DNA of 36,289 nucleotides from an uncultured beta proteobacterium (GCA_903929815.1 CAIYWD010000107.1:1-36289); one strand, 5' to 3'. Shown: positions 1 through 10,513, counted from the first letter of the stretch. Notes: generated by a model from the sequence alone, not told the origin. A program made the numbers and translations.

Positions 1-146
1 AAGTTGTGCATTTGGCCGTCAGAGTTGGGATGCCATGCTAGGCGCAAATCGTGCGGTGTGGCCCAGCCACATAAGCGATTTGTAACGACGCAGTGCGCCC
101 AAATCTGACGAGCCAAATGCACAACTTATTATTGACCATATCCTTA
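1..146. repeat. MITE-like palindromic repeat, copy A (left end outside window)
   Basis: The left arm at 1-33 (aagttgtgcatttggc...) is repeated inverted at about 96-127, and the right end runs through ttattgaccatatcctta at 128-146. The same end sequence closes copy B at 519. The two arms differ by a one-base indel. The internal part shares short blocks with copy B (ggcgcaa, acgacgcagtgc), so the two are one family. No transposase ORF lies inside. The left terminus is cut off by the window edge. Confidence 0.75.
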
Positions 147-357
147 CCTTTCACAGTCTAGGTTTTGACCTAAAGGAAGAGTGATTTTGGACGCCACTCA
201 TATTCAGGCTGATAGACCTGAATGGGTAGTGTAAACGGCGTAGGCACTGGTTTAGTTGGATGGGATTTGAGGAAATCCATTCTGGAAGATGGTAGATGCA
301 ATGTTGAGTGATGAGTAACCTTCATGATGAATCACACCCGTTGGTAAAACCATTGAG

Positions 358-522
358 TAAGGATGTGGTCAATCATAAGTTCCGCATTTGGCCGTCAGAT
401 TTGGGATGCAATGCCAGGCGCAAGGCGCGCTGTGTAGCTTTGTTGCACCAGCGACATGCAGCGACGCAGTGCATCCCAACTCTGACGGCCAAATGCGGAA
501 CTTATTGTTGACCATATCCTTA
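358..522. repeat. MITE-like palindromic repeat, copy B (complete)
   Basis: About 50-bp terminal inverted repeats run from ggatgtggtcaatcataag at 361 to cttattgttgaccatatcc ending at 519, with only a few mismatches. The outermost bases TAAGGAT...ATCCTTA fit insertion at a TA dinucleotide. The element is about 160 bp and non-coding; the 67-aa ORF in the track at 308-511 is a reading through the hairpin. The strong fold could also act in RNA if transcribed. The rest of 147-596 shows no gene I can support. Confidence 0.8.
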
Positions 523-596
523 TTATTTTCATAACGGGTTAGTGAAGATAATAAGCGATCAATTGAGGAATCTAGGATGATGTCTAAAATGTCAGT

Positions 597-914
597 ATGC
601 GCTGGTTTTGCCTGGTTCTTTGTTTTAGCCTATTCAGCAGCATGTTTTATGCGGCATCTATGCCTGTGCCTATCGATGCAGCGTCTGGCTTTGATCAGGT
701 CCCATTACACGTGACACACCATTGCGATGAACAAGCCAGCACGTTGCCTTTTGTCAAATGTTTTCGAGGTGGACACCTTTGTTGTACGGGATTGACAGCA
801 ACCATCGCAAAATTTTTCGATGATTTCAGCTTGGGTACCGTAAAACTCATTAACCCAATGGTGTGCATCCTTGCACTTCAACGCTGCCCTGCCCATTTGT
901 ACAAGCCTCCATAG
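597..914 (+). CDS. Small secreted Cys/His-rich protein, possibly metal-related
   Basis: I do not recognise this 105-aa protein with certainty. Residues 1-20 form a signal peptide (hydrophobic run ending FYAAS). The mature part carries HHC, single Cys residues, a HLCC pair and a C-terminal CPAH ending in KPP. That layout resembles small periplasmic proteins of the DUF2946 type seen near copper-related genes, but this is a resemblance of pattern only. It lies 62 bp upstream of a membrane protein gene on the same strand, so co-transcription is likely. No strong ribosome binding site is visible before the ATG at 597, which lowers confidence that the ORF is translated. A 63-aa ORF on the opposite strand looks like a shadow. 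Confidence 0.5.
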   Translation: MRWFCLVLCFSLFSSMFYAASMPVPIDAASGFDQVPLHVTHHCDEQASTLPFVKCFRGGHLCCTGLTATIAKFFDDFSLGTVKLINPMVCILALQRCPAHLYKPP

Positions 915-976
915 TTTTTTCCTTGCAGCATCGTCTTGACCTGAAGGGTCGGTTTTCTTTTTTTTGGAGAAATATC

Positions 977-1486
977 ATGAACATGACACATTACATGGAG
1001 CTGCTATCCGTTAATCAACCCTGGAACTTGTTGATTTTTATGGGGATACCTGTGGTTTTGGCCGAGACCTTAGCCATCACTGAGTTGTATTTGCTGTTTA
1101 CCAGAAATGTAACCGGCTGGGTTCATAGCTTGAATCGTGCGGCTGGAATCACGGTGGGGCTTTACTTTATTGGCGTGATTGGTTACTTGATGGCCACTGC
1201 GGTCGTGCCCATCACAAAGGCAGGTGAATGGCGCACCGTGATTGACGTGATTGCGGTGGGGAGCTATTTGATTGCTGGCTTGCCGCTGATCTACATTGCC
1301 ATGCAAGAGCTTGGTGTCGCAAACCAACGGGCTAGTCAAGAGCACAAAAAGAAGGTTCATGCCATTTGTGTGGCAGCTTTCCTGGTTTTCGGTCACATTG
1401 CGATGATCACGGGAATGCTTGATCCTTCACTGCTTGGACACGGCGGTGAAGTTGAAGACACCACGCCCATGACCATGACCAAGTAA
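977..1486 (+). CDS. Four-helix integral membrane protein (DUF6803/permease-like)
   Basis: A 169-aa protein starting MNMTHYMELL. The ORF track extends it upstream to 863, but the ATG at 977 is preceded by ggaga with six-base spacing and gives a clean membrane protein. Hydrophobic segments lie at roughly residues 16-36, 54-76, 88-108 and 128-148, with a charged loop EHKKK before the last one. The C-terminal tail is acidic and His-containing. I recall similar proteins annotated as permease or DUF6803 in proteobacteria; the substrate is unknown. The neighbouring small Cys/His-rich secreted protein suggests a shared envelope or metal-related role, which is inference only. Confidence 0.75.
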   Translation: MNMTHYMELLSVNQPWNLLIFMGIPVVLAETLAITELYLLFTRNVTGWVHSLNRAAGITVGLYFIGVIGYLMATAVVPITKAGEWRTVIDVIAVGSYLIAGLPLIYIAMQELGVANQRASQEHKKKVHAICVAAFLVFGHIAMITGMLDPSLLGHGGEVEDTTPMTMTK

Positions 1487-1494
1487 CCCTGGTT

Positions 1495-1520
1495 GGACAG
1501 CATTGCCACATGTGCTGTCC
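1495..1520 (+). terminator. Hairpin after the membrane protein gene
   Basis: GGACAGCA at 1495-1502 pairs perfectly with TGCTGTCC at 1513-1520 across a 10-base loop and is followed by gatttctt. It sits 9 bp after the stop of the upstream gene and before the convergent der stop. The T-run is poor, so it may be a weak terminator or an mRNA-end stabiliser. Confidence 0.45.
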
Positions 1521-1556
1521 GATTTCTTCACTGGCCAGTAGCCCACTCGGGCGCGT

Positions 1557-2897
1557 TCAACTGAGGCATCCAGGTTTATAGGGATTGCGAGCGGTTTTTA
1601 ATTCAATGCGAAGTGGCGTACCCACAAGGTCAAACGCTTTGCGAAACCAGCCCTCAAGGTAACGCTTGTAGGCATCGGTCACATGGTCTAGTGAATTGCC
1701 ATGAATCACAATCACCGGCGGATTCATGCCACCTTGGTGGGCATAGCGCAGTTTGGGTCGAAACATGCCTGATCGCTTGGGGCTTTGAAACTGAACCGCT
1801 TGAATCAGCAAACGCGTCAGGACGGGCGTGCTCATTTTGCATTGGGCTGCTTTGTAGGCCTGTACGATGGACACCCACAAGGGGGGTAGTCCCTGGCGTT
1901 GTTGGGCGGATATCTGGTGCAAATTTGCAAATTTCAAAAACTGCAAACGGGTCTCAATTGAGCGTTTGACCAACTCGCGCTGATAGTCATCCACAGCATC
2001 CCATTTGTTGACAGCCAAGACGACAGCACGCCCATTTTCCAAAATGTAGCCCGCGATGTGCGCGTCCTGGTCGGTCACACCCTGGGTGGCATCTATCAGC
2101 AGCAGCACCACATTTGCTGATTCAATGGCTTGCAGCGTTTTGACCACTGAAAATTTTTCAATGGCTTCAAAGACTTGGCCACGTCTGCGCAATCCTGCGG
2201 TATCAATCAACTCAAATTTCTGACCCTTGCGCTCAAACGGCACCGAAATGGCATCACGCGTGGTGCCGGGCAAATCAAACGTGACCAGACGTTCCTCTCC
2301 CAACCAAACGTTGATCAGTGTGGATTTGCCCACATTAGGCCGACCCGCCACTGCGAGTTTGATGACACCTGAATCCTCTTGCAAGGCAACTTCATCCGTT
2401 TTCTCAGGCAGGTTGGCAAATGCCAAGGCCAACATATCGCCGATACCCTGCCCATGCGAGGCTGACACCGGATGCACTGCACCCAGGCCAAGTTCATAAA
2501 ACTCGGCCAGTTGAACGCCTTCGATCATGCCCTCAGCCTTGTTGGCCACCAGCACGCAAGGTTTACCCAAACGCCGAAGATACTTGGCAATATCGTGGTC
2601 TTGGCCAGACACACCTGCGCGCGCATCGACGATAAAAACCACAATATCAGCTTCTGAGACGGCTTGTTGGGTTTGTTTGGCCATTTCGTGATAGATGCCG
2701 TCAACCGCATCAGGCTCAAAGCCTCCGGTGTCAATCACAATGTAGTCATGCTGATCATGCTGGCCTTTGCCGTAGTGGCGGTCCCGCGTTAAACCCGCAA
2801 AATCTGCCACGATGGCATCACGCGTCTTGGTCAGACGGTTAAACAACGTTGATTTGCCCACATTGGGACGACCGACCAAAGCTAAAACTGGTTTCAT
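1557..2897 (-). CDS. der: Ribosome assembly GTPase Der (EngA)
   Basis: Der is the tandem-GTPase factor needed for maturation of the 50S subunit in the cytoplasm. The protein (446 aa, usual family length) has two G domains: the first P-loop GRPNVGKS at residues 9-16 with DTGG near 56 and NKAE near 119, the second P-loop GRPNVGKS near 185-192 with DTAG near 232 and a later NKWD. A basic C-terminal KH-like domain follows. The ORF runs further upstream to 2942, but that part overlaps bamB and the family begins at MKPVLALVG, so ATG 2897 is chosen. It is the last gene of the operon, 13 bp after bamB. An hfq gene, often next in related genomes, is not present downstream. Confidence 0.97.
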   Translation of the reverse strand: MKPVLALVGRPNVGKSTLFNRLTKTRDAIVADFAGLTRDRHYGKGQHDQHDYIVIDTGGFEPDAVDGIYHEMAKQTQQAVSEADIVVFIVDARAGVSGQDHDIAKYLRRLGKPCVLVANKAEGMIEGVQLAEFYELGLGAVHPVSASHGQGIGDMLALAFANLPEKTDEVALQEDSGVIKLAVAGRPNVGKSTLINVWLGEERLVTFDLPGTTRDAISVPFERKGQKFELIDTAGLRRRGQVFEAIEKFSVVKTLQAIESANVVLLLIDATQGVTDQDAHIAGYILENGRAVVLAVNKWDAVDDYQRELVKRSIETRLQFLKFANLHQISAQQRQGLPPLWVSIVQAYKAAQCKMSTPVLTRLLIQAVQFQSPKRSGMFRPKLRYAHQGGMNPPVIVIHGNSLDHVTDAYKRYLEGWFRKAFDLVGTPLRIELKTARNPYKPGCLS

Positions 2898-2910
2898 GAA
2901 CAATGCCAAG

Positions 2911-4023
2911 TTACTGTGCTTGAAAGGCAAAAATGCCGCCACTTCGCGTGACTGCCACTACCGCTGACCCCGCTTGCACTATTGCTGTGGCCAGTGCAGA
3001 ACCGTCGGTCTGGGTTCGCGCCAGCAATGCACCATCACCACGCGCCAACCAATGCACTCGTCCAGCTTCGTCACCAAAAACGAGGGCGCTCGCACTCACC
3101 AAAGGCCGCGTCAAGGTGTGGTGAAACAACCGGTATGAAACCCAGCCAGGTGCGCCATCGCTGCGCCGCCAGGTCAGCACTTTGCCATCACTTTCAACAC
3201 CATACAGCCACTGAGCATCACCTGCCAAACCCACAAAACCTTGTGCTGGTCTGCTCCAACTGACGCGACCGTTATCCACACAGCCAACGCTGGATTGAAA
3301 AGCCCTGACGCACACGGATGTACCCTGACGACTGACACCTTCCACCAAATCAACCAGGCGCTCAATCTCATTGTTGCCACGGGGGTTGGCAATGGGAGCA
3401 TCCCAAACCACAGCGCCATTAGAAGGGTTCAACCCCAGCAAATGGCCAGACATACCCACTACCAAAGTGTCTCCCACAGCCATCAGCACACCGGCCTGTC
3501 GCAACACCAAAGCATCCGCGCTCTGCTGGTATTGCCACAGTTGTCGGCCCGATTGAGCATCAAAGGCGCTCACACTGCGGTCGCCACCTAGAACAAACAC
3601 GCGAGCACCTGCCACTAGGGGTGCCGTCAAAACCTGCGCAAACAAAGGCACTCGCCACCGTAGGATGCCCGATTTCAAGGCAACCAACTCATTGGTTTGC
3701 GTAACCACAGCCGTTATTTGACCATCACTGCCAACGCCAGCAGCAATCGGATGTCCCACATTCACACGCCACAAGTCAGCACCAGTGCGGGTATCAAGCG
3801 CCACAACAGTTCCATCAGAGCTAGCCAACGTGAGCGCGACACCATCGACCTTGGCAGTGAGCACAAAATCAACAGCTCCCATTTTTGCCTGCCACACAGA
3901 GCGAACGCCAAGCAAAGCTGGATTGGGACCCAACTCGACAGGCTTGAACTTATCCGAATCACTGGCGCAAGCGGCCAAAAGTGCAACAGCCACTGACAAG
4001 GCGAGATACAAGACATGTTTCAT
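2911..4023 (-). CDS. bamB: Outer-membrane assembly lipoprotein BamB
   Basis: BamB is the beta-propeller lipoprotein of the BAM complex, which folds beta-barrel proteins into the outer membrane. The 370-aa product starts [11 protein letters not shown] and has a lipobox LLAAC, giving lipidation at Cys about residue 19. Repeated PQQ-type blades are visible, for example [33 protein letters not shown] and [13 protein letters not shown]. The ORF extends ten codons upstream to 4053, but the internal ATG at 4023 gives the normal lipoprotein signal. It lies between yfgM and der, the standard arrangement. The 133-bp gap from yfgM is the longest in this part of the operon. Confidence 0.95.
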   Translation of the reverse strand: MKHVLYLALSVAVALLAACASDSDKFKPVELGPNPALLGVRSVWQAKMGAVDFVLTAKVDGVALTLASSDGTVVALDTRTGADLWRVNVGHPIAAGVGSDGQITAVVTQTNELVALKSGILRWRVPLFAQVLTAPLVAGARVFVLGGDRSVSAFDAQSGRQLWQYQQSADALVLRQAGVLMAVGDTLVVGMSGHLLGLNPSNGAVVWDAPIANPRGNNEIERLVDLVEGVSRQGTSVCVRAFQSSVGCVDNGRVSWSRPAQGFVGLAGDAQWLYGVESDGKVLTWRRSDGAPGWVSYRLFHHTLTRPLVSASALVFGDEAGRVHWLARGDGALLARTQTDGSALATAIVQAGSAVVAVTRSGGIFAFQAQ

Positions 4024-4156
4024 AAGCGCTTTATGGTAAATTTTTGACATCATCTATAGCATGGAATTCGGCGATAGCCCTTACCCAGCTTGCATAGTTC
4101 GCTATAGTTTTTGATTTCTACAATAAAAAACTGGCGACCGCAGATGCCTGATGTCC

Positions 4157-4828
4157 TCACTTCGCAACAGTCACCGCCTCAGGTGCTTGTGCATCCACAC
4201 CCAAGGTGTTGAGTTTGGCCTCGACCAAACGGCGGTATTCGTTACTGGCATCGAGCAGACGATAGGCCTTTTGGTATTCGGTCACAGCTTGTGGTTTCTT
4301 GCCTTGCAACAGCAGCACATCGGCACGGCGATCTGCCACCAAAGCCTGAAAGCTGTCGGGAAATGAGCCTGCGAGTTGCGCCAATGCGCCCTCATAATTT
4401 TTGCCCTCCGCCAAAATGGCACTCAATCTGAGTCGTGCCACAGCCTGATAACCGTCGTCAGAAGAATGCTCAGCCACCCAGGTGAGCGCGGATCGGGCGT
4501 TATCCAATTTATTTGCATCGGCGTACTGTTTGGCCATCAGCAAACCTGCCTGCTGTGCATAAGCAGTCGAACCAAATCGGTCTTTCATGTTTGTAAACAC
4601 GCGGTCAGTTTTGACTGTATCGGCTGAAAGCAGTGTGCGTTCAAACTCGTCGAACAACGCTGCGGCTTGAGAGGATTGACGACGTTGCCAATACTGGTAA
4701 GTGTTCCAACTGGCATAAGCCCCTAGAACAACAATCAACACCCAGGTGATGGCATTGCCGTACTGTTTCCAAAAATGTTTGAGTTGGTCAAGTTGTTCTT
4801 GTTCTTCGAGGTCTAACTGATTTGCCAT
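4157..4828 (-). CDS. yfgM: YfgM-like TPR membrane protein (SecYEG ancillary factor)
   Basis: YfgM is an inner-membrane protein with a periplasmic TPR domain. In E. coli it binds PpiD at the SecYEG translocon and links secreted proteins to periplasmic chaperones. The 223-aa product has an acidic cytoplasmic N terminus (DLEEQEQLDQL), one membrane helix at about residues 24-44 (AITWVLIVVLGAYASW) and a helical TPR-like remainder rich in Ala and Leu. The position between hisS and bamB is the conserved one. The role in this organism is inferred from homology. Confidence 0.9.
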   Translation of the reverse strand: MANQLDLEEQEQLDQLKHFWKQYGNAITWVLIVVLGAYASWNTYQYWQRRQSSQAAALFDEFERTLLSADTVKTDRVFTNMKDRFGSTAYAQQAGLLMAKQYADANKLDNARSALTWVAEHSSDDGYQAVARLRLSAILAEGKNYEGALAQLAGSFPDSFQALVADRRADVLLLQGKKPQAVTEYQKAYRLLDASNEYRRLVEAKLNTLGVDAQAPEAVTVAK

Positions 4829-4916
4829 GGACTATCACCCGTATGATGTGGACGCAAAAAATGGCCAAAATGTTTGAAAAGTGGCGTGAACACTGCGTAG
4901 TGTGCTATAGATTAAG

Positions 4917-4945
4917 GATTGATTTGACCAAAAACCAAGTCAATC
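4917..4945. other. Hairpin across the hisS stop codon
   Basis: GATTGATTTG at 4917-4926 pairs with CAAGTCAATC at 4936-4945 (one G-T wobble) around a 9-base loop. The hisS stop lies within the right arm. On the minus strand no T-run follows, so it is more likely an mRNA processing or stability hairpin between hisS and yfgM than a full terminator. Confidence 0.35.
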
Positions 4946-6256
4946 TGGGGAAGCATCGGATTGTAGAGTAGCCGCCCAGTTGGCCACATCGTCTAGGGAA
5001 CGGGTGATTTGAGTGGCATCAGCCTCACGCAAAGGCTTGATCGTCACCTGGTTGGCTGACAGTTCATTCGTGCCAAAAACCAGCGCATAGTGAGCACCAC
5101 TGGCATCAGCGCGCTTGAATTGACTCTTGATGCCAGAAAGTACCTGCCCCTGGCTGCTGTGCATCTGCACCCGAACACCCAGCCCGCGCAAAGTTTGCAG
5201 CACTGACATCACCCTGGGCAATGAGGCCATATCGCCCACGATGGCGTAAGCATCAAGTGCTGTTTTCAAGACTGGCGCAGCGTGGGTTTTCAGCAATTCC
5301 AAAACCCGATCCACGCCCAAAGCCCAGCCTACCGCCGGCGTTGGTTTTCCACCGAGTTGCAAAAACAAACCATCGTAGCGCCCCCCTGCACACACCGTGC
5401 CTTGCGCGCCCAACTTGTCAGTCACAAACTCAAAAACGGTCAGGTTGTAGTAATCCATGCCCCGCACCAGGCGAGGATTCAAGGTGTAGGCCACGTTGTT
5501 GGCATCCAAAATGGCTTTCAGGTTTTCAAGATGCGCCATCGAGGCCTGCCCCAGAAAGTCAATGAGCCGCGGGGCAGCTTCAATCATGGTTTGCAGGTTG
5601 GGGTTTTTGCTGTCAAGAATGCGCAAGGGGTTGGTGTAGAGACGTCTTCGTGCATCTTCATCAAGGATGTGATTGTGCCGTTCAAACCAGGCAATCAAGG
5701 CAACCCGATGCACCAGGCGTTCATCGGGTTGCCCCAGGCTGTTGAGTTCAAGACGAATATCAGCGAGGCCAATGTCACGCCACAGGTGCAATGCCATCAA
5801 AATCAATTCAGCATCTATTTCAGCACCATCGAACCCGAGTGCTTCCACACCCATTTGGTCAAACTGTCGGTATCGCCCTTTTTGGGGACGCTCGTGGCGA
5901 AACATAGGCCCCATGTAATACAAACGTTTGCCACCGTCATACAGCAAGTTGTGCTCTAGTGCTGCACGAACGACCCCTGCTGTGGCCTCGGGGCGCAGTG
6001 TCAAAGAATCACCATTGAGGTGATCTTCAAAACTGTACATTTCCTTTTCAACAATGTCCGTCACTTCACCCAGGCCGCGAACGAACAAAGGGGTACGCTC
6101 CACAATGGGGGTGCGAATATTGCGGTAGGCGTAACGTGCAAACAAGGCGCATGCACAAGACTCCAACCACTCGACCAGGGCCGACTCTGGCGGCAAAACA
6201 TCGTTCATGCCTTTGACCGCTAACACACGCTCTGTCTTGCTCATCTGACCTGTCAT
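4940..6256 (-). CDS. hisS: Histidyl-tRNA synthetase
   Basis: This class II synthetase charges tRNA-His with histidine. The 438-aa product carries motif 2 ([20 protein letters not shown]), the histidine-binding segment [15 protein letters not shown] and motif 3 ([15 protein letters not shown]), followed by the anticodon-binding domain. Length is normal for the family. The start at 6256 has aaagg about nine bases upstream; an alternative ATG lies four codons in (6244). It is 22 bp downstream of ispG in the operon. No T-box or leader peptide is visible. Confidence 0.97.
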   Translation of the reverse strand: MTGQMSKTERVLAVKGMNDVLPPESALVEWLESCACALFARYAYRNIRTPIVERTPLFVRGLGEVTDIVEKEMYSFEDHLNGDSLTLRPEATAGVVRAALEHNLLYDGGKRLYYMGPMFRHERPQKGRYRQFDQMGVEALGFDGAEIDAELILMALHLWRDIGLADIRLELNSLGQPDERLVHRVALIAWFERHNHILDEDARRRLYTNPLRILDSKNPNLQTMIEAAPRLIDFLGQASMAHLENLKAILDANNVAYTLNPRLVRGMDYYNLTVFEFVTDKLGAQGTVCAGGRYDGLFLQLGGKPTPAVGWALGVDRVLELLKTHAAPVLKTALDAYAIVGDMASLPRVMSVLQTLRGLGVRVQMHSSQGQVLSGIKSQFKRADASGAHYALVFGTNELSANQVTIKPLREADATQITRSLDDVANWAATLQSDASPD

Positions 6257-6278
6257 CCCTTTACCTTTTTATCTAAAA

Positions 6279-7643
6279 TTAACTGTGGTTTGAAACATCC
6301 CCTTCAGGGGGAAAGAATTCATTTGGGAGAGATGTAATCTCTGTCAAATTCGCCCCTTCGGGGACGTGGATTGAAACATCACGGTGCGCTGATGCACCAA
6401 ATCGCTTTTCAACATAGTCTTGCACAATGGTTTGAAATTCACTGGCAATGGCATCCCCGCGCAGGGTCATGCGTTTTTCACCGTCAATAAATACCGGTGC
6501 TGCGGGTGTTTCACCCGTGCCAGGCAAACTGATGCCAATGTCTGCGTGACGACTCTCGCCCGGGCCATTCACAATGCAGCCCATCACAGCGACTTTCAAA
6601 GTTTCAACCCCCGGGTACTGGCTGCGCCACACGGGCATCTGGTGACGCAAGAAGTTTTGAATGTGAAGTGTCAATTCCTGAAACGTGGCGCTGGTGGTAC
6701 GTCCGCACCCGGGGCAGGCTGTTACCTTGGGCATAAAAGTGCGAAGCCCAAGCGCTTGCAAAATCTCGGAAGCAACCACCACCTCTTGCGTGCGAGATTC
6801 ACCCGGTTGGGGTGTCAGTGAAACACGAATGGTGTCACCAATGCCCTCTTGCAACAAAATTGACAAAGCAGCAGTCGATGCGACCGTGCCCTGAATACCC
6901 ATGCCGGCTTCGGTTAAGCCCAAATGCAAAACATAATCGGATCGCTTGGCCAATTCACGATACACCGCAATCAAATTTTGCACACCGCTGAGTTTGCACG
7001 ACAAAATGATGTTATCCGGATGCATGCCTATTGTGCAGGCTTGTTGTGCCGAGTGAAGAGCCGATATCATCACGGCCTCCAGCATCACCTGTTTGACAGA
7101 CCAGGGTTGTGTTCGACGACAGTTTTGATCCATCAGGTGAGAGAGCAATTCCTGATCAAGACTGCCCCAATTCACGCCAATGCGCACTGGTTTGTTCCAA
7201 TGCAGCGCAGTTTCAATCATCAACCCAAATTGTCGATCATGCTTATCCCCTTTGCCCACATTGCCGGGGTTGATGCGGTATTTGGACAAGGCCTGGGCAC
7301 ACTCAGGAAAGTCAGTTAACAACGTGTGTCCGTTGTAATGAAAATCCCCAATCAAGGGAACTGTCACGCCCCAACTGTCCAGTTGCTCACGAATAGGCAT
7401 CACGGCCTGCGCAGCCAAAGGCGTATTGACCGTGATTCGCACCAGTTCAGAGCCAGCGATGGCCAGTTCCCTGACTTGCATCGCCGTTGCCATCACGTCG
7501 GTAGTGTCGGTGTTGGTCATGGACTGAATGCGAACAGGTGCAGACCCGCCCATTGTCACTGAATGCCCTGCCCACACAATGATGGTTTGCCTTGACTGGC
7601 GGGATGCACCTACAGTCTGCGTTGCCTGATCGACCTTCATCAT
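6279..7643 (-). CDS. ispG: 4-hydroxy-3-methylbut-2-enyl diphosphate synthase (IspG/GcpE)
   Basis: IspG is an iron-sulfur enzyme of the MEP pathway that converts MEcPP to HMBPP for isoprenoid synthesis. The 454-aa protein has the cluster ligands in CPGCGRT and GCIVNGPGE, and an N-terminal TIM-barrel part ([13 protein letters not shown]). It is longer than the E. coli enzyme (about 370 aa) because of an insertion in the middle, which is usual for betaproteobacteria. The start codons ATGATG overlap the end of rodZ (ATGA), indicating translational coupling. The second ATG at 7640 is an equally possible start. Confidence 0.97.
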   Translation of the reverse strand: MMKVDQATQTVGASRQSRQTIIVWAGHSVTMGGSAPVRIQSMTNTDTTDVMATAMQVRELAIAGSELVRITVNTPLAAQAVMPIREQLDSWGVTVPLIGDFHYNGHTLLTDFPECAQALSKYRINPGNVGKGDKHDRQFGLMIETALHWNKPVRIGVNWGSLDQELLSHLMDQNCRRTQPWSVKQVMLEAVMISALHSAQQACTIGMHPDNIILSCKLSGVQNLIAVYRELAKRSDYVLHLGLTEAGMGIQGTVASTAALSILLQEGIGDTIRVSLTPQPGESRTQEVVVASEILQALGLRTFMPKVTACPGCGRTTSATFQELTLHIQNFLRHQMPVWRSQYPGVETLKVAVMGCIVNGPGESRHADIGISLPGTGETPAAPVFIDGEKRMTLRGDAIASEFQTIVQDYVEKRFGASAHRDVSIHVPEGANLTEITSLPNEFFPPEGDVSNHS

Positions 7644-8527
7644 TCCACCTCAAATCGTGCCACTTGTTTATTGGTATGCGCCAAAGTATCAAGCCTCTTG
7701 CCGCGAACTGTCACCATCACAACATCTGCCTTGCCCAATACCACAGACAAAGGCAATGTCCCCGACACTGGAATGGTCTCACCCGCATGGAGTATTCGGC
7801 GCAACAATGAGCTGCCTGTAGCATCTGTGACTGAAACCCATGAATCATCGGTGGCCTCAAGCAACAACACAGACGTAGCAGCATCAGGCAAGGTAGAACT
7901 TATCTCATCTGGCGCAGCAACAGGCGTGGAAGATGGTTGTGACGGAGCAGAAGGCGTTGTCAAAACAGTTGAATCCGCCAATGGTACGAAAGGGGCAACG
8001 GCATCAGCGTCAGCGTCAGCACCTTCCACTTGTTTTGCAGTGCCATATTCCATGGCCTTTGTAGAAACGACGCGTGGTGGCGTGGGAATCCAAAGCACGA
8101 TAGCGATACCCAGCATAAGCAGCAACACACCTACCCCAAAGGGTTGCGTCAAATAGACTTTCAAACTACGAAGCAGGGTGGGACTGCCTGAACGAAATGG
8201 CGTATTCAGTTGGGAAGAATCGATGTGGATGTGCTGTGTTTCTTGTTGTGGCAAGTGAGACAAAATGGCCGTTGCATCCATTTTCAAAACCCTGCACATA
8301 CTGTAAGCCAATGCACGCGCAAACACCACATCGGGCAACTGTTCAAAATGCCCCTCTTCGAGTGCTTTGATCCTGGCTTGGGAAACTTTCAACAAGCTCG
8401 CCATATCTGCAATATGAAATCCCTGGCGCTCGCGTGCCTCACGAAGCTCTGTACCTACGTTCACCACGGGATCGGCTTTGTGTATTCGTGACGGATCGTG
8501 GTCTATCTGTCCGGATGAATCACTCAT
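7640..8527 (-). CDS. rodZ: RodZ-like cytoskeletal membrane protein
   Basis: RodZ links the MreB cytoskeleton to the inner membrane and helps rod shape. The 295-aa product has an N-terminal helix-turn-helix domain ([21 protein letters not shown]), one membrane helix ([17 protein letters not shown], about residues 115-131), a Thr/Pro/Ala-rich periplasmic linker and a C-terminal DUF4115-type beta domain. The ORF track begins 36 codons earlier inside pilF; ATG 8527 is preferred because it gives an ATGAGTGA overlap with the pilF stop and matches the usual N terminus. Function is inferred from domain order and locus. Confidence 0.9.
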   Translation of the reverse strand: MSDSSGQIDHDPSRIHKADPVVNVGTELREARERQGFHIADMASLLKVSQARIKALEEGHFEQLPDVVFARALAYSMCRVLKMDATAILSHLPQQETQHIHIDSSQLNTPFRSGSPTLLRSLKVYLTQPFGVGVLLLMLGIAIVLWIPTPPRVVSTKAMEYGTAKQVEGADADADAVAPFVPLADSTVLTTPSAPSQPSSTPVAAPDEISSTLPDAATSVLLLEATDDSWVSVTDATGSSLLRRILHAGETIPVSGTLPLSVVLGKADVVMVTVRGKRLDTLAHTNKQVARFEVE

Positions 8528-9359
8528 TCCACGCTCCACGCCGGTAAGCGGCAGTCTGGGGCGATTGTGAAAACCTTTTTTCCAACTGTGCTGCCAACTG
8601 CAACATGGCCTCTGTGTTGGCCATGCGCCGTTCAATTTTGATACCTAGCCAAAGAGACTCTGCATTGGCCCACTCGCTGTTGTTCAAACGCCGTATGTAA
8701 AACTGGGCACGTACATTATCTTTCTTTAAAAACAACACGTGTGCCAAGTTATAGCCCGTCACAGGATTGGCGGCATCGTACTCATAAGCCCTCAATAAAC
8801 TGGTCTCTGCAGCTTTGAGAGCGCCAGAACGGACTTGACACAGTCCCTGGGTCATCCAGGTCTTGGCGCGATCGGCATACTGAGGATTAGCTAAAGCCTG
8901 GGAAAAAAATTTGAAGGCTTGCGCATACGAAGCCTGCTGACACGCCAGCCAACCCAGATTGTGCACAACGTTGGCATCACCAGGTCGCAGCTCAAGTGCC
9001 TTGTAAAAGCTCTCTTTTGCGACTGTATATTCATTGAGTCGCATGTAAATCAGTCCACGTAAATTGTGGGCATCTGAAAAATTGGGATCAACGGCCAATG
9101 CCTGCTTGAGTTCATCGAGTGCAATGGTGGTTTTGCCCTGCTGAAAGTAGGCCACTGCCAATTCGAGCCGGATACGCGCACGCTTTCGCACAACGCTCTC
9201 GTCTGAGTCCGTCTTGATGTCACCCTCTTGATCGCTCATCTCATGCGCCGGCATCGAACCAGCACAGCCTACGATACCTGGAACGGCCAGCAACACCATC
9301 AGCCACAGCACCAGGCTACGACAAAAAATCACGCCATTTTTGGTATTGATGACCATCAT
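8520..9359 (-). CDS. pilF: Type IV pilus biogenesis lipoprotein PilF/PilW (TPR)
   Basis: PilF (also called PilW) is an outer-membrane lipoprotein that helps the PilQ secretin assemble. The product (279 aa from ATG 9359) has a signal peptide with lipobox IVGC and then several TPR units, for example [20 protein letters not shown] and [15 protein letters not shown]. The ORF track start at 9443 lies inside rlmN; ATGATG at 9359/9356 overlaps the rlmN stop by four bases, so it is chosen. The PilSR system at 30-33 kb supports a working type IV pilus system. The N-terminal cytoplasmic part before the hydrophobic core is a little long. Confidence 0.9.
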   Translation of the reverse strand: MMVINTKNGVIFCRSLVLWLMVLLAVPGIVGCAGSMPAHEMSDQEGDIKTDSDESVVRKRARIRLELAVAYFQQGKTTIALDELKQALAVDPNFSDAHNLRGLIYMRLNEYTVAKESFYKALELRPGDANVVHNLGWLACQQASYAQAFKFFSQALANPQYADRAKTWMTQGLCQVRSGALKAAETSLLRAYEYDAANPVTGYNLAHVLFLKKDNVRAQFYIRRLNNSEWANAESLWLGIKIERRMANTEAMLQLAAQLEKRFSQSPQTAAYRRGAWNE

Positions 9360-10471
9360 GCCTCCTGATCCAGCACCTGTCGACGGGCCATACGCAGCTT
9401 GACTCGTGTTCTGTCCTGAACATCGCCAGCCAATAAACCACAAGCTGCAGAAATATCGCCACCACGTGTTTTACGAATGGTGGTGATCAAGCCCGCATTA
9501 TTCAGTATGCTGGCAAAGGCTTTGATGCGTTCGACACTCGATCCGCGTAAATTGGATGCAGCAAACGAGTTAAAGGGAATCAAATTAAATTTGCACCAGG
9601 CACCAGGATGGCCTTGCGCCCGAATCAATGCTACAAGTTCGTGAGCATCTTTGTCTTGGTCATTGACACCATCGAGCATGCAGTATTCAAAGGTGACAAA
9701 ATCTCTGGGCGCATGTTCTAGGTATCGCAAACAAGCACTCAACAAATCCGCCAAGGGATATTTGAGGTTCAGCGGCATCAAATGGCTACGCAGTGTGTCG
9801 TTGGGCGCATGCAAAGATACCGCCAAGGCTACCGGACAATCACGACCCAGAGCATCCATCTTGGGCAACACGCCTGACGTTGATACCGTGACACGGCGGC
9901 GCGACAAACCGTAAGCGTGGTCATCGAGCATGACCCGCAGCGCAGGCAGTAATTCACGGTAGTTCTGCAGTGGCTCGCCCATTCCCATCATGACCACGTT
10001 GGTAATCACACGCTCACGGGTATGAATGTGCTGACGCAAGTCATGCTCGGCACACCAAAGCTGTGCCACGATTTCGCTGGTTTTCAGATTGCGACTGAAT
10101 CCCTGATGGCCGGTGGCGCAAAACAAGCACCCCATGGGACACCCCGCCTGCGATGACACACACAAGGTGCCACGATCAGCTTCTGCAATAAAGACAGTTT
10201 CAATAGCATCCCCGTTGCCCACATCAAACAGCCACTTGATGGTGCCGTCTGCAGAACTTTTCCGTGAAATTACGTTGGGCGGACAGATACATGCCTGGGT
10301 TTTGAGTTTGTCACGAAAAGACTTGGCCAGATCGGTCATGCCGTCAAAATCACATGCACCTGCTTGATGAATCCAGCGAAATAGTTGTGTGGCACGAAAT
10401 CGTTTTTCACCCAACGTTTGACAATACGCGGCTAAATTTTCAAGATCAAAGTCGAGCAAATTGACCTTCAT
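9356..10471 (-). CDS. rlmN: 23S rRNA (A2503-C2)/tRNA (A37-C2) methyltransferase RlmN
   Basis: RlmN is a radical-SAM enzyme that methylates C2 of A2503 in 23S rRNA and A37 of some tRNAs. The 371-aa protein shows the cluster motif CPMGCLFC, the GMGEPLQNY segment, a SAM-binding stretch (AVSLHAPND) and the C-terminal methyl-carrying Cys in AACGLL. The track start at 10483 is a TTG; ATG 10471 (MKVNLLDFD) is the likely start, although no clear Shine-Dalgarno is visible, because a 12-bp tandem repeat occupies the upstream gap. Confidence 0.97.
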   Translation of the reverse strand: MKVNLLDFDLENLAAYCQTLGEKRFRATQLFRWIHQAGACDFDGMTDLAKSFRDKLKTQACICPPNVISRKSSADGTIKWLFDVGNGDAIETVFIAEADRGTLCVSSQAGCPMGCLFCATGHQGFSRNLKTSEIVAQLWCAEHDLRQHIHTRERVITNVVMMGMGEPLQNYRELLPALRVMLDDHAYGLSRRRVTVSTSGVLPKMDALGRDCPVALAVSLHAPNDTLRSHLMPLNLKYPLADLLSACLRYLEHAPRDFVTFEYCMLDGVNDQDKDAHELVALIRAQGHPGAWCKFNLIPFNSFAASNLRGSSVERIKAFASILNNAGLITTIRKTRGGDISAACGLLAGDVQDRTRVKLRMARRQVLDQEA

Positions 10472-10481
10472 GGCACAAATC

Positions 10482-10513
10482 AACGTGAAAGTTAACGTGA
10501 AAGTTAACGTGAA
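10482..10513. repeat. 12-bp direct tandem repeat between ndk and rlmN
   Basis: aacgtgaaagtt occurs twice in perfect tandem (10482-10493, 10494-10505) and then partially (10506-10513). It spans the ndk stop codon and leaves the rlmN upstream region without a Shine-Dalgarno. Copy number could vary by slippage. Confidence 0.8.

Noticed and set aside
308-511. 67-aa ORF over the palindromic repeat
   Set aside because: It reads through the hairpin of copy B, has no ribosome site and no protein-like pattern.
1-522. CRISPR-like spaced repeats
   Set aside because: Only two inverted-repeat elements, no regular short direct repeats with unique spacers and no cas genes.
863-976. N-terminal extension of the membrane protein
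   Set aside because: The ATG at 977 has a good ribosome site and the extension overlaps the upstream ORF.
7671-8156. 161-aa plus-strand ORF opposite rodZ
   Set aside because: A shadow of the Ser/Thr/Ala-rich RodZ linker in the reverse frame.
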